64,000 nucleotides of DNA from contig NW_020167522.1 in the NCBI RefSeq assembly GCF_001641265.1, forward strand, positions 1,736,001 through 1,800,000, read 5' to 3'. Shown here piece by piece: positions 10,461 through 22,663 of this stretch (positions are counted from its first letter, which is position 1; every line of letters starts with the position of its first letter). The position numbers were made by a program, and so were the translations under genes. The notes under the pieces were generated by a model. That model was not told the DNA's origin. It did not search any database and saw only the letters and a program-made list of their open reading frames with translations. The stretch is from Pseudogymnoascus destructans. Lineage: Eukaryota > Ascomycota > Leotiomycetes > Thelebolales > Thelebolaceae.

Positions 10461-11998
10461 TTAAACAGCATCCATACTTGCTCTTGTCGTAAGTTGCTCG
10501 TTCTTATTCCCTAGCTTCGATATCTGCAAAAGCGCATCGACACCATAACCATGGAGTGATTGTATCTCCAAAGTCCCAGCCCAGTATTCGGCATATATTC
10601 GGGACAGGGGCAGGCCCATCCCCAGCCGCAGATTCGGCGGCCTGCTAGATAGAGATGATAGTGAATTATTATGGCTTGCCTGTATTGGCCTGGATGAATC
10701 GCCCGGGTCTCTCAACTCCTGGAGCGTAGCCGCCATTTTCGGCACGTGGTGGAGGTTTTCTAGTCGGGCCTCGCTTCGGGGACCTTTGGAGAATGACCAC
10801 AGGTATGGGAGGATTTCTCGGGCTATGCCACCGCCTTGGTCCGAGACTCGTATGAATACGTGCTGAGGAGCTTCAGATATTGTGACCTCGACGGGAGGAG
10901 GTTTCGCCCCTCCAGGGGTTTGGCCTTGGTGTTCAACCACCGCCTGAATCGAATTCCTCAGGAGCTCCCCGATAATATATTCGAGATGGCTCAAGATATA
11001 AGGGAACGTGACATCCTGATGACCTGACAGCTTGATGCCTGGCAATATAACATCAGGCCCATATGCACTCCTTGCAAGTTTTTGCACCTCTTTACCACAG
11101 CGTTCCACAACTTCCTTGGCGTTGCACTTGAGAAAAACCTCGCCAATGAATTCCGAATCAGTGGTATTTTTGGCAGCATCGGGAAAGTGCCAGGGCGAAT
11201 TATACGTCTCAGTCAACGCCAGGTGTTGTTCAGCTATGACACGCCGAGAGATTCGCTGGCAATAATTTTAGCAATGGACTCAGACATTACTTGGTTAGGG
11301 GGGATTACCGCGCGAAGTATGGTGTTCATGAATTTATCCATGTCCTCGGGCTTCATGAGGTCTCGGCATTCTAAAATGCCCATTGCAAGTTTTGGGATGA
11401 CGATTAAATGTTCTTGCAATGTCTGGTTGATAGTCTTGCAGAACCGCTCATTCTCCTCGAGCGTTTTTATTTCCGGAATCCGGCGAAGGTTCTCGAACGC
11501 CTGGTAATATAATTCATATACTTCACTGATGTGGTGGTTTGATACAACGACGTATGGCAACGTCTGCATGTCTCGTATCCTGTGGGCAAGCCTCCGCTCG
11601 CGGTCAGCTGACGCCATCTGTGAGAGAGTTGATAATAGAATACCTGACAGGCAATTCTGTTCGAACATAATTCGCCGAACTTAGCAAACGAGCTTCTGAT
11701 AATGACCTCCCGAAAACCATGAGCTGTCGTAGACTGATAGGCCTCGCCTCTTTCGCAACCCATCTGCGCTCGGGTTAGAAGGGGATACAAGAGGTACGAT
11801 AACTGGGTAGGCTCACTCGTCCAGCACAGATGCTGGCCTCCATGGAGGAGCTGCATGCGTGAATCCTCGTTTTGGGCAAACGAGCGCAGCTGTGGCCAAC
11901 CTAGCGCCGATAGGAAGCGCACGCGAACCTTGATGTCTGGCCAACGACCTCATCAACCACGCTGTCTTTCCGCCATGGCGCGTATATGAGCGCAACAT
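10461..11998 (-). CDS. Mitochondrial pyruvate dehydrogenase kinase (PDK/BCKDK family)
   Basis: Mitochondrial protein kinase of the GHKL fold that phosphorylates and inactivates the E1-alpha of pyruvate (or branched-chain ketoacid) dehydrogenase. Four exons on the minus strand: 11998-11817, 11763-11644, 11591-11309, 11255-10461; 459 aa. The splices restore PISLRQLMVFGR, LPVRLAHRIRDMQTLPYVVV and RISRRVIAEQHLALTETY, all family signatures. N-box ELLRNSIQAVVEH, G1 box DQGGGI and G2 box LRLGMGLPLSRIYAEYW are intact. The basic, Arg-rich N-terminus (MLRSYTRHGGK..., or the second Met at residue 16) suits a mitochondrial presequence. Fungi have two or three paralogues; which one this is cannot be told by eye. 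The third intron is short (53 nt) with acceptor CCAG. Confidence 0.92.
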
Positions 11999-13124
11999 TC
12001 CGGCGATTCCATGCGAGGCAGTAAAAACAAGGTGTATATCAGATCAGATGCCTAGTCGCAGTCAGGTCCAGAAGTGGGAAGGTGCCAGTGGCGGGGGCGA
12101 TTCCAGAGAGGACGAGAGATTATACTGTCGGGGGTAACATACAGTAGAGCTACGATAGTTCAGGATGTAGGTGTAAAAATTTCATATTGTGCCAGCCTTT
12201 ATCTGTTCAAGTTGGTTGGGCGAAGCAGCAACTGAGAAAGTGAAGGACAACGTAGTAGTCGGTCGCCCTCACGTTCTCACGTGCTAATAGAGGAGCAGCT
12301 TTGGTGGGGACCATTTGGGGTCCTGCTGACTCAGCGGTGGCGGATAAGTTAAGTTGATTGAGCTGGTAATCGAGAATCAAAGTAGCATGTATGTACCGTG
12401 CCAAAGTTAAAAACATTTATATAGCACAAAAGAATAATAGTATGAAGTCTTATAAAATTGATAGGTTTGATGTCGGATAGGCAGTAGTGCGCGCTATATC
12501 TTGTGGGCGAATTATGGCTTTGAGAACACAACAGCAATCAACCCAGACGCCAATAGAGATTTATGGTTAACCCCACGCACTACGCCGCCAGGCCTCCATA
12601 TAGTACTGTGTAGCTCTGTGAATCCATGCTCCGGTTTGCTCTCCCCAGGCATTATAATACAATAATTCAATCTGCAATAGCTGATTCACAGTACGAGACA
12701 AAAGTGAACCTTTGACGCGCATTTTGGAGTAATAAAGGTTGTCTTTATCAACCGCCGCGTCTGTCAGCTTCTCTACCGAGTACATACAACATATCTAGGC
12801 TGGACGTCATTGTCCGCAGTCAAGCGATCCAAGCCCGAACCTGGAGCAAAAGCATCCACATTACGACTTCCTTCCGCCTCAAAATCGACCTGGTCACAAC
12901 CTCTGCGCGCGAGATACGTGCTTCAAGGGCAACCATTGCTGTCATAGCTCCCATCATTCCTTTTGGGAAGGCGCAATCAGAAAGTCCGGCAGTCCCATTT
13001 GTGACGCTGGTGCGCTCTGTATCATCATGAATCAGGTACTGTACAAACATTATTCTTACTTCACTCTCAGCCTACTTCAACCCCACCTACCACTCCATAT
13101 CCGCCTTTGAATGTGCGAGGCGAC
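11999..13124. other. Long divergent intergenic region
   Basis: About 1.1 kb between the divergent PDK-like and deubiquitinase genes. AT-rich between about 12340 and 12560. Short ORFs on both strands show no recognised domain. Likely holds both promoters. An ATG at 13027 (MNQ then a GT) could be an extra 5' exon of the downstream gene, but this is unsupported. Confidence 0.5.
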
Positions 13125-16100
13125 ATGTCATCGTCTTCAGAATGTTCAATAGCTTACGACCGCGATCAGGCACTCGATGGAGAGACTATGTCTCCAACTG
13201 GCATGCAAGTCGACGGCGACGAATACGTTGTTGAGCCTCAGGAGGGCGAGCAGGACGATGTCGCCATAATAAACACAGACGAGGACGGAGAGCAGGCTGC
13301 TGCTTTGCCAACGGCTGATAACTGTATGTCTTCAATACTCTCAAAAAGAAAATGGGTGGCGATACTGAATTATTCTCTACAGATGAGGCGATGAAGGCCG
13401 TCGTTCTGCCACGCTTAATTGAAGATCCCGAAATTTTGGCGGATGCTGTACATACCTGGAACATAGAACGGTGGACGGAACTTGGGAGGAAAGAACATGG
13501 CCCTGTTTTTGAGGCTGGGGGCAACCCATGGTGCGTACAGTTCCCGACAGATAGGTCGTCAAGATGCTGACGTTTGACAGGCGCGTTCTTATGTTCCCTT
13601 CTGGAAACAATGTTGAACATTGCTCGTTTTATCTGGAACAGGGGTTTGAGGAAGGTAAAGTGCCTGACGACTGGTATTGCTGTGCACAGTTCAGTTTGGT
13701 TCTGTGGAATCCGAACGACCCTTCGCTGTACATATCTCATACGGCTCATCACCGCTTCACAAAGGAAGAAGGGGACTGGGGATTCACAAGATTTGTAGAG
13801 CTGCGAAAGCTCTTCAATGTTGAGTGGGACTCATCTGGCAGGCCCCTTGTCGAAAATGAAGCGGCAAATATGACGGCATATGTCCGCGTGGTGAAGGACG
13901 AGACTGGAGTCCTATGGCACACGTTCAACAACTACGACTCCAAGAAAGAAACTGGCTATGTCGGATTGAAAAATCAAGGAGCCACGTGTTACTTGAACTC
14001 GTTACTTCAGTCTCTATACTTTACCAACGCATTTCGAAAGGTTAGAATATTATTCGCGGGCACAACTATGACAAGCTAACATTCATAGGCCGTGTATCAA
14101 ATACCGACAGAGGACGAGGAGAATCTTGCTAACAGTGCTTATACCCTTCAACGCCTTTTTTACCAACTGCAAACCTCGCCTACAGCCGTCAGCACGAACG
14201 AATTAACCAAGTCGTTTGGGTGGGAGACCAGGCATATTTTCGAGCAGCAGGACGTCCAGGAGCTTTCACGCAAACTTATGGAGCGAATGGAGGAGAAGAT
14301 GAAGGGCACCGAAGCCGAAAATGTTCTTCCAAGACTCTTTTGCATGAAAGTGAAGACATACATTTCATGCATTAACGTCGACTACGAATCCAGCCGTGTG
14401 GAAGACTTCTGGGATATCCAATTGAATGTCATTGGAAATAAAGACATCGAGGAAAGTTTCAAAGACTACATCGGGGTTGAAAAGATGGACGGCGAGAATC
14501 AATATTTCGCAGGGGAGGTGTTCAAATTACAGGATGCCAACAAAGGGGTTATCTTCCAAAGCTTCCCGGAAGTCCTACATTTACAACTGAAGCGCTTTGA
14601 GTATGATATGGAACGAGACGCGACGATGAAGACAAACGACCGTTACGAATTCCCGGAGACATTCGACGCGTCGCCCTATTTGGCAGAGGATGCTGATAAA
14701 TCTGAGCCATATATATACCAACTCCACAGTGTCTTGGTTCACAGCGGAGATCTGAATGCTGGCCACTATTATGCATTCATCAAGCCAACCAAGGACGGAT
14801 GCTTCTACAGATGTGACGATGACAAGGTAATAAGAGCGACCATGCGAGAGGTGCTAGAAGACAACTTTGGCGGCGAAGTCGACTATGTGAATGGCCAAGT
14901 AAAGCCAGCCTTCCAAAAACCTCCAGTAATTCGACAGAACAGCGCATACATGCTTGTCTACATCCGCCGCTCCCGGTTGGATCAAGTTTTGTTGCCGGTC
15001 ACGAAAGAGGACACTCCAGAACATCTCCGTAAGTTTGGCCAATATAAAAATGAGCTTTAGCTGACATCCATAAAGAAAAGAAGTTAGACGAAGAAAATTC
15101 TCTGAGAGAAGCTCGGCGAAAGGAGCGAGAAGAACAGCACTTGTATCTAAATGCACGAGTGATGACTGATCGAACTTTCAAAGAACATTCTAGCACAGAT
15201 CTCACGACCTTCGACGTCGATGAAAGAGAGCCAGGTTGTGCGAAGAACTTCCGTGTTCTGAGGAGCTCAACCATTAAAGATCTGGCAACCCGGGTTGGTG
15301 CAGATATCGGTCAAGATCCGCGTCGGATTCGATTCTGGTTCATGGTCAACAGGCAGAACAAGACTGTTAGGCCAGACCAGCCAATCACTGATGTCAACCA
15401 AACAATTGAACAGGCACACCAGAAGTTATCTGGGACAAAGACACAAGAAATCAGGTTATGGGCAGAAGAAGCTGAAGACGTTGATGCGGCTGGCGACCCA
15501 ATTTGGCCTGGCCTTCCCAGCCAGCTGGACAATGGCTCGCAAAAGAGTGACAGCATACTACTTTTCCTGAAATGGTTTGACATCGACAACCAGGCGCTGA
15601 AATGCATTGGTCATGTTTACATTGGCAAAGAGCGCAAGGTTGAAGATCTTGTCCCGTTAATTCTCCAAAAAATGAGATGGCCGGATAAATTACCAAGTGG
15701 TGATCGAATCCAGCTCAAACTCTACGAGGTAAGCTTTATCTTCATGCTTCTTTGCCGTATTTTCTAATGTTTGTTACAGGAGATCAAGCCACAAATGATC
15801 GATCCCATGAAGGGAAAGCAAACTCTGAAAGCAGCAGAGTTGCAAGATGGGGATATTATTTGCTTCCAAAAAGCGTCGAGCGCCAAAGCTGTCCACGAGC
15901 ATGATAAAGAGTGAGTTTACAGTCTGCTACTTCTTGAAGCGATGTAGCTAATGTATGCAGTGCCAAAAACAACAGGAGTCTCGCTAGCCTCTCATCCAGT
16001 GCGGACTTCTTAAGTAATGCCAACCGCTCACCTTCAAATTCCTCTGCACCTCGTCCGTCCGATTTGATCGAGGATGCGCAGCAGTTCTATGATTATCTTT

Positions 16101-17188
16101 TGTACAGAAAAATAGTTCGCTTCCTACCATATTCTAAAACAGCTGTCGGCAGGCAAGAGGTCCTGGACATTGAGATGAGCTCGAAATACTCGTACGACCA
16201 AATTGCGGCAAAAGTGGGTGAGAAGATCAACGTCGACCCTACCCACCTGCGGTTCCATACGGTCAATGCCACAACTGGAGCACCAAAAGCACCAATAAAG
16301 CGAAGCTTGAACCATACTCTACACACTATTCTCACTCCGCCGTATACAACGTTTGGAAATAACAACCAGAGAGTTGATGAGCTATATTTCGAGGTTCTTG
16401 AAATGAGTCTGTCTGAGCTTGACACCAAGAAAAGCCTCAGAATAATATGGCTCAGCGAGGGGATAACTAAAGACGTGAGTATCTCTCGTTTGTTCTGATT
16501 ACAGCCTGTTAATAAATGTTACAGGAAACGTTTGATGTACTTGTCCCCAAGAGCGGAAATGTCACCGATCTCATATCAGGCCTCATCAAGAAGGCCAAGT
16601 TAGATGATGAGGAGACTGCAGGTCCCATCCGAGTCTATGGGATCCACAACAATAAGGTGTATAAGGAGATGAATCCTGAATACAGCGTTGCGAGCATCTC
16701 CGAATACATTACACTTGTTGCCGAGCGCATTCCTGAAGAGGACGTCAATGTTGATCCTGGCCATTTTATCCAAGCCTTCCATTTCCAAGGCGAACCTAAT
16801 AAACCTCATGGGTTCCCTTTCAAATTCTCTATTCAGCGTGTAAGTCAAAATAGAAAGTCCCCCTATTTGTTGGTAAACCTTACTGACGAGTCGAAGGACG
16901 AGAAATTTTCTGAGACCAGGAAACGCCTCGAGAAGCGGACCGGCTTCAAAGGCAAGAATTTTGACAAGATCAAGTTTGCCGTTGTTAAGCGTAGCTCTTA
17001 TTCGAAGCCAACATATCTAGAAGATGGTACAACTACTCCTGTCCTACTGTTCTCGTGCAATAGACTGACTTGTCATAGATGATATATTATGGGACGTTGC
17101 AACTAACGACGACGACCTTCTTGGCCTTGACCATGTTGATCGGACTAGGTTAGCACGTAATGGCGCAGTTGATCTGTTCCTCAAGTAG
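13125..17188 (+). CDS. ubp15: Ubiquitin carboxyl-terminal hydrolase, USP7/Ubp15 type
   Basis: Cysteine protease that removes ubiquitin from target proteins. Nine exons: 13125-13323, 13383-13530, 13581-14040, 14089-15028, 15076-15728, 15780-15910, 15961-16474, 16525-17026, 17079-17188; 1218 aa. Order: acidic N-terminus; MATH/TRAF-like domain (about 67-200; NYEAMKAVVLP, NPWRVLMFPSGN); USP catalytic domain with the Cys box GLKNQGATCYLNSLLQSLY (Cys about 252) and His box LNAGHYYAFIKP (His about 495); then the long HUBL region of Ubl repeats (ICP0-binding domain) as in USP7. The end reads VDRTRLARNGAVDLFLK. All splice joints keep the frame. In yeast, Ubp15 acts in cell-cycle timing and peroxisomal receptor recycling; the role here is inferred from the family. 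Confidence 0.95.
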
Positions 17189-17657
17189 GTTTATGAGACT
17201 CTTAACGAGCTACGGGTTGATTTGTCACGCCTGTCATGACTGGAAATAAAAAATATTGGGATTGGCACGATAGATGAGTTGCGGTAAACTATTCATAAGA
17301 GCGTTAAGGGGCAGTGGTAGAAAACTGCATGGCGCAGCCCAGTGGTTAAGACAGTTCGATGGATTTATACAAACTGTACAACACCAAACCATAGTAGTAA
17401 CAACAATGTGCATAGTTTGAAGTCACTTGGGATGTTCTGTGGTTGTTGCTCTGTGAAAGTGATTATATGTACATACTGTAACTTATGGTTATCATCATGT
17501 GTGGCGGCAACTTCCGTGCGCGCCGCACCCACTTTGGCCAAGGGGCATTCTGTCATCACCATCGACCATCTCGCGACTCTTGACATTAGAGCTCTCACTG
17601 AACAGCAAACCAAACTCCTCCCACAAACGTCAGGCGAATAAACTCAACAATCTCACC
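17189..17657. other. Intergenic, deubiquitinase to p24 gene
   Basis: No gene. Contains an A-box-like string (GGCGCAGCCCAGTGG at about 17332) without a matching B box, so no tRNA is called. Confidence 0.5.
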
Positions 17658-18467
17658 ATGAGACTTTTGGTATGGGCCTGCGGCGTCCTGGCGTCGTTAA
17701 CGCCCATCGTCTCTGCGACCGCCCTCACCTATAAGTTGAGCGCCAACGAGAAGGCCTGCTTTTTCAGCTCCGTGGAGCATTCAGGCGCCAAGATCGCATT
17801 TTACTTCGCTGTAAGCACCTGCACATGGATTGACACTGTATCTACGAGTTGCTAACGTTAAATTGCGCCCAGGTCCAAGCAGGAGGCTCATTCGATGTCG
17901 ACTATGAAGTTGTTGGCCCTAACGAGAAGATCATGATGGACGGGCAGAAGGAGCGTCAGGGAGACTTTGTCTTCACGGCTACTGAGGTTGGGGAGTACAG
18001 GTTCTGTTTCAACAATGAGATGAGCACCTTCGCCGAGAAATTTGTGGACTTCGAGATAACTGTGAGTTGGACACGTGCAACGAATTGCTCCCAAACCAAC
18101 CGCTGACTGTATACCCGTCCAGGTCGAGAATGAAGAGCGCACAAGCTTGCCATCCAAGCAAGGCACTTCGCCCGAGCAAACCTCCGCCCTGGAAGAGTCT
18201 ATCTTCAAGCTCTCCGGCCAGCTCTCAACAATCACCCGCAACCAGAAATACTTCCGCACGCGAGAGAACCGTAACTTCAGCACCGTCCGAAGCACAGAGC
18301 GGAGGATCTTCAACCTCAGCATAATAGAAAGCTTGATGATGATCGCAATGGCTGCGCTGCAAGTCTTCATCGTGCGCTTCTTTTTCCAGGTAAGCTCCAC
18401 GGTGGACTACCAGTCAGTCAAGAAGCTCATGCTGTCACCCCAGGGCGCCAGGAAGGGCTATGTATGA
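17658..18467 (+). CDS. p24 (emp24/gp25L) family cargo receptor
   Basis: Type I membrane protein of COPI/COPII vesicles that cycles between ER and Golgi and sorts secretory cargo. Exons 17658-17810, 17873-18061, 18123-18389, 18444-18467; 210 aa. Signal peptide (MRLLVWACGVLASLTPIVSA), GOLD domain with the conserved Cys pair (KACFF...FRFCF-like: ACFFSS and YRFCFNNE), coiled coil, one C-terminal membrane span (ESLMMIAMAALQVFIVRFFF) and a short cytosolic tail FFFQGARKGYV with the di-Phe signal. The last intron (54 nt, 18390-18443) is stop-free and in frame; skipping its removal would insert 18 residues into the tail. Subfamily (Erp-like) not settled. Confidence 0.93.
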
Positions 18468-18924
18468 AGCGATGTTGGGTGAGTTAACTGCATGGCGTTA
18501 CGGGATTCCTGGACTTTTATGTGGCAACATGATTGGAACGAACAGGGAGGGGCAAGTCTGCCTGGCAGGAAGGAGCACATTGTTTTTGGAGACCGTGGCA
18601 ACCTTAGTAGAGTACAATATAAAATCACATGACCCAACTGAAGCGCCTTTCCTGGGTTCTGGCTTCCAGTCATAAATAGCCACTTTCACGTAAAGCGTGA
18701 CTCAGTCTGATGAGTCTATGGGATTTATTGCTCACGCTGGAAATGTGAAGTTGTCCTACGGCGGCTATAGGTTTTACATATGTATCTGTTGTACCGTGGC
18801 AGTTTGTAGCGCGACGCGCCTATCGCACACGCTAATACTGGTGGTTTTGGCTAAGCTCGCCTCTTGGCCATGATTCCAGAATCTCAAAAGTAAACTCACC
18901 TGACCAACATTGCAGCAACGCGCG
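18468..18924. other. Intergenic, p24 to prp45
   Basis: No gene seen; 3' flank of the p24 gene and promoter of prp45. Confidence 0.5.
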
Positions 18925-20768
18925 ATGGCGTCCTTATCATCCTCGTTATTTAAGGCCTTGCCTCTTCCCAAATACACCGGCGAAGAAGAGGCGATATCAC
19001 AGCACGCTCAACAAAGAGGTCCGCGCATCGTTGGTGCTGAGGCTTTGAACGAATCTCAGATAGTATTAAAGGTAACAACCCAGCCAGAATCCAGAATACT
19101 CATCCTAACTTGACCGGACAGAAATCCGGTCCGCCACCCTATGGTCGGAGAGCAGGATGGCGGCCTCGAGGCGCAGACGACTTCGGCGACGGGGGAGCCT
19201 TTCCTGAAATCCCAGTAGCACAATATCCGATGGACATGGGCAGGAAAGGGCAAGCAACAAGCAATGCACTTGCTGTCCAGGTAGACGCCGAAGGGAAAGT
19301 GAAATACGATGCTATTGCCCGCCGTGGTCACAACGACAACCGAATCGTTCACGCTTCCTTTAAGGACTTGATTCCTCTGCGACAGCGGGCCGATGCTGGA
19401 GATATAAACCTAAGTCGCCCAAGCGAAGAAGAGGTGGCGGCCTCAACAGAAAAGACGAAGAATGCCCTGGCAGTGCTAGTCAGTGGTGCGGTCGCTGCAC
19501 AAAAGCCCAAGAATGTTAACGTAGGGGCGAGGAAGGACCCGACATATGTGCGATATACACCAGCAAACCAGATGGGCGATAACACAAGGAAGAACGACCG
19601 GATAATGAAAATCGTGGAGCGACAACAAGATCCGATGGAGCCACCGAAGTTCAAGCACAAAAAGATCCCGAGAGGCCCACCCAGTCCACCACCTCCAGTT
19701 ATGCATTCGCCACCCCGAAAATTGACAGCAGAAGACCAAGAAGCCTGGAAGATCCCTCCACCGGTATCTAACTGGAAGAATCCAAAGGGTTATACTGTTC
19801 CGCTGGATAAGCGTCTGGCAGCAGATGGACGTGGCCTACAAGACGTGACGATCAACGACAAGTTTGCGCAATTTGCCGAAGCGTTGTTCACGGCTGACCG
19901 ACACGCAAGAGAAGAAGTCAAGCAGCGCGCAATTATGCAACAGAGGCTAGCAGAGAAGGAGAAGGAGCAAAAGGAGGACCACCTTCGTATGCTTGCACAG
20001 AAGGCGCGCGAAGAGCGAACAAATGCTGGGGCTGGCCGAAGAGGGTCTCGCGACTCGAGGTCAAGATCTAGAAGCTATTCGGGCTCGGAATCAGATTATT
20101 CCGCTAGCGACGATGATCAGGAGGTACGGGAGCGCGAGAAGGCACGACAGGAGAGGCATCGGGAGGAAGAACGTAAACTCAGGCAATCAAGGATGGGAGC
20201 AGAAAGGCGTGTTCAGATGATGGCAAGAGAACAGAACCGTGACATATCCGAAAAGGTAGCACTCGGTCTTGCCAAACCTACTCAGTCAACAGAAAGCATG
20301 TGGGACTCTAGGCTTTTTAACCAGACGAGTGGATTCGATACAGGGTTCAACGAAGATCAAGCATATGACAAGCCATTATTTGCGGCGCAGGATGCTATTA
20401 GCAGCATATACAGGCCGCGGCAAAACATGGATGATGGGGAGGGTGAAGAAGCTGCAGGTAACGAGATGTTGAGGATACAGAAATCCAGTCGCTTCGAAGT
20501 ACTTGGCCGCGGTGGTTTCAAGGGTGCAGAGGATGCTGAGGTAGGTGATCATATGTCCCAATACAGATCGAACAATGTGGCTAACAGCATTCTGCAGGAA
20601 CGTGAAGGACCTGTTCAGTTCGAGAAAGATAGCGGCGAAGACCCTTTCAATGTCGCGGAGCTGATTTCAGAGGTGGAGAAGGGCGGAAGTGGAAAGAGAT
20701 ATGGGATCCAAGCTGACGAGCCACGTGCGTCAAAGCGCGCGAGGATGGACGATGATGAAGAAGCATGA
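18925..20768 (+). CDS. prp45: Pre-mRNA-processing protein 45 (SNW/SKIP)
   Basis: Spliceosomal NineTeen-complex-related factor and transcription co-regulator, nuclear. Two exons: 18925-19071 and 19122-20768; 597 aa. The first exon encodes MASLSSSLFKALPLPKYTG, the conserved start. The SNW domain lies in the middle (about 180-340), with PSPPPPVMHSPP followed by the name-giving SNWKNPKGYTVPLDKRLAADG. C-terminal half is charged and helical with an RS/acidic patch (SRDSRSRSRSYSGSESDY). The tail KRARMDDDEEA looks like a basic-acidic nuclear signal. Start chosen because an upstream in-frame TTG is no start. Confidence 0.95.
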
Positions 20769-21296
20769 GCATTGAGGAACTTTCTGGGATTCAAATTGAA
20801 GACTACGGTTTTTTCCAACAGCTAATATTACAATGGGAGGCGCCATTTGGATTTGAAGGCTTGTAGCATTATAGCATGGGGAATGGGGAGGGGGTTAGCG
20901 AAAGGGGCGCGGGGTCTCCCTGGTGTACAAACTACGAAAGGGCTTCTATCGTGGTCCACGTAATATATAGAAATACATCCCAAAGGCTTGATGTCTTGAA
21001 TCCAAATATAATTCGTGTATGTATTTACCTGTGTGTAATACAACATTACCCCCCCTTCAATGGCTTTCGCCAAGAATCGCTGTGAAATCATTCCATCGCA
21101 GCCAACTATCAAAGACTTTATATCTCCCAAGACTATAAAGTCCGCTTTCCAAACGCCATGCCGCTCATGCATATGCCATTTCCACCTCTTTGTACAAGCC
21201 ATACACATACATAATCTTACAACCGGACCGGAGAGTTTCTCTATAAACGCCACTGGAACATATCACCCCAACCCATGATACCACAACTTTCCACAA
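20769..21296. other. Convergent intergenic, prp45 / tim22
   Basis: 3' ends of two convergent genes. Minus-strand and plus-strand ORFs here show no domain. Only 3' UTR and terminator signals are expected. Confidence 0.5.
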
Positions 21297-21993
21297 TCAG
21301 TCCTCTTTCGGTTGCCTCATATAAGCATCGACAACCGCACTGAATGCCGCAAACCCGCCACATCCGATTGCAGCCGCTTGTGGTCCAGCCGGCGCAGCAA
21401 GCACGCCTCCGGTAATGCATCCAGCGATAATACCATTCGAGAGTACATTCTTCGCCCTATAACTTTCTATACAGCACTCCGTACCGGCGAAAATGGCGCC
21501 GACTTTGCCGAAGTTCTTCGCGGACGAAAGAGAGCGCTGACCCATGTCCTTGAAACCTTTTCGTAGCTGTTCTTTGAGCGGGAGGTTGCCCATGGCTCGG
21601 CCTTCTGGGGTCATAGGTGTATCGTATGACATCTGTAGCAGCAAGTTAGAAACTGATAAGACTAGTAGGTTGAATGCGCGGCTATCATTCGAGGGGTTGG
21701 TCAACTTACAGATGCCATGAAGAGACCGAACGCGCCACCCAAAGCAAATCCCATTGTTCCAGACATGATAGCCTTCGTAGGACACGACTCCATAATCATT
21801 TGCATCTATCCAAGTCAGTACTAAGTCATAAGGCGGCAACAGGCATTGCGCATCTCCATGTCCGGTCGGTCCCATTCTAGGGATCCGTATATGGGGTTGG
21901 ACGAACATTTCTCACCGCAGCCATGGCGTCCGCATCGCCTCCATTAATCTGCTGGCCGCCGCCACTGAACCCGCCAAACATAGGCCCGTTCAT
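21297..21993 (-). CDS. tim22: Mitochondrial import inner membrane translocase Tim22
   Basis: Pore subunit of the TIM22 complex, which inserts carrier proteins into the inner mitochondrial membrane. Exons on the minus strand: 21993-21916, 21805-21710, 21632-21297; 169 aa. The splices restore MQMIMESCPTKAIMSGTMGF and then GGAFGLFMASMSYDTP, the Tim17/22/23-family core. GxxxG-rich helices follow (GKVGAIFAGTECCIESYRAK, NGIIAGCITGGVLA). The two cysteines of the family disulfide (ESCP and TECC) are present. The first exon is open further upstream to 22122, so a longer N-terminus with Met at 22089 or 22068 cannot be excluded; I chose the Met before GPMFGGFSGGG. First intron 110 nt. Confidence 0.9.
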
Positions 21994-22663
21994 TTCGATA
22001 TCTGGATGTCTGCGCTGTGGCTGGCCTTTGAGTGTTGCGGTCGTACTGATGTCCCTCCAGGTTGGCATAAGAAATATAAATTCTGCCATCCAACTCCGCT
22101 TAGCTAGGCTTTTCTGGACCACCTGCGGCGGGACATGGCTGGCTGAACCCCACTCACCCCCGACTTAACTCCTCATTTTGATAAACTTGATAACGTGTCT
22201 TATATATATCTATGGCATTGATTATGGCTTCTTATTTGAAAGATATAATTATTCAGGAATCGAGAGGTTTTTAAATGAGCACGTGAACATCGATTAATTT
22301 TGCTGCCTTCTGCGGCTCGAGTGGCAAAGCACAAAGGGGATGAACCACAGTGCTTGTGGTCGTGAAAAGTGTAGAAGGGTATTTGTGGGACCAGTGAGCG
22401 TTGACAGCACCTCTGCAGTGCATATAGGAGTTGAGCACATATAACAATAACACAGGGCAAACGGATCTACATCCAAAATTGATATTCTCCCGTGCGCACA
22501 GCCACTCAAGAGATTTGAGCAGCACGAGTATAGAATCTAAATAAGCTTCTACCATCAAAAATCGCCGATATCCGGTATCAGTAATCGTACAGACCCAGCG
22601 TCGATAAGCGTCCGTATCCAGCATCAGTAAGTTCGTTAGGCGCATTATATACATCTGGCCATT
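21994..22663. other. Intergenic, tim22 promoter side
   Basis: 5' flank of tim22 and 3' flank of the DUF4048 gene. AT-rich around 22180-22260. No gene seen. Confidence 0.5.

Noticed and set aside
17331..17370. tRNA-like A box (GGCGCAGCCCAGTGGTTAAG)
   Set aside because: No B box (GGTTCGANTCC), no acceptor stem pairing; probably chance or an old SINE-like trace.
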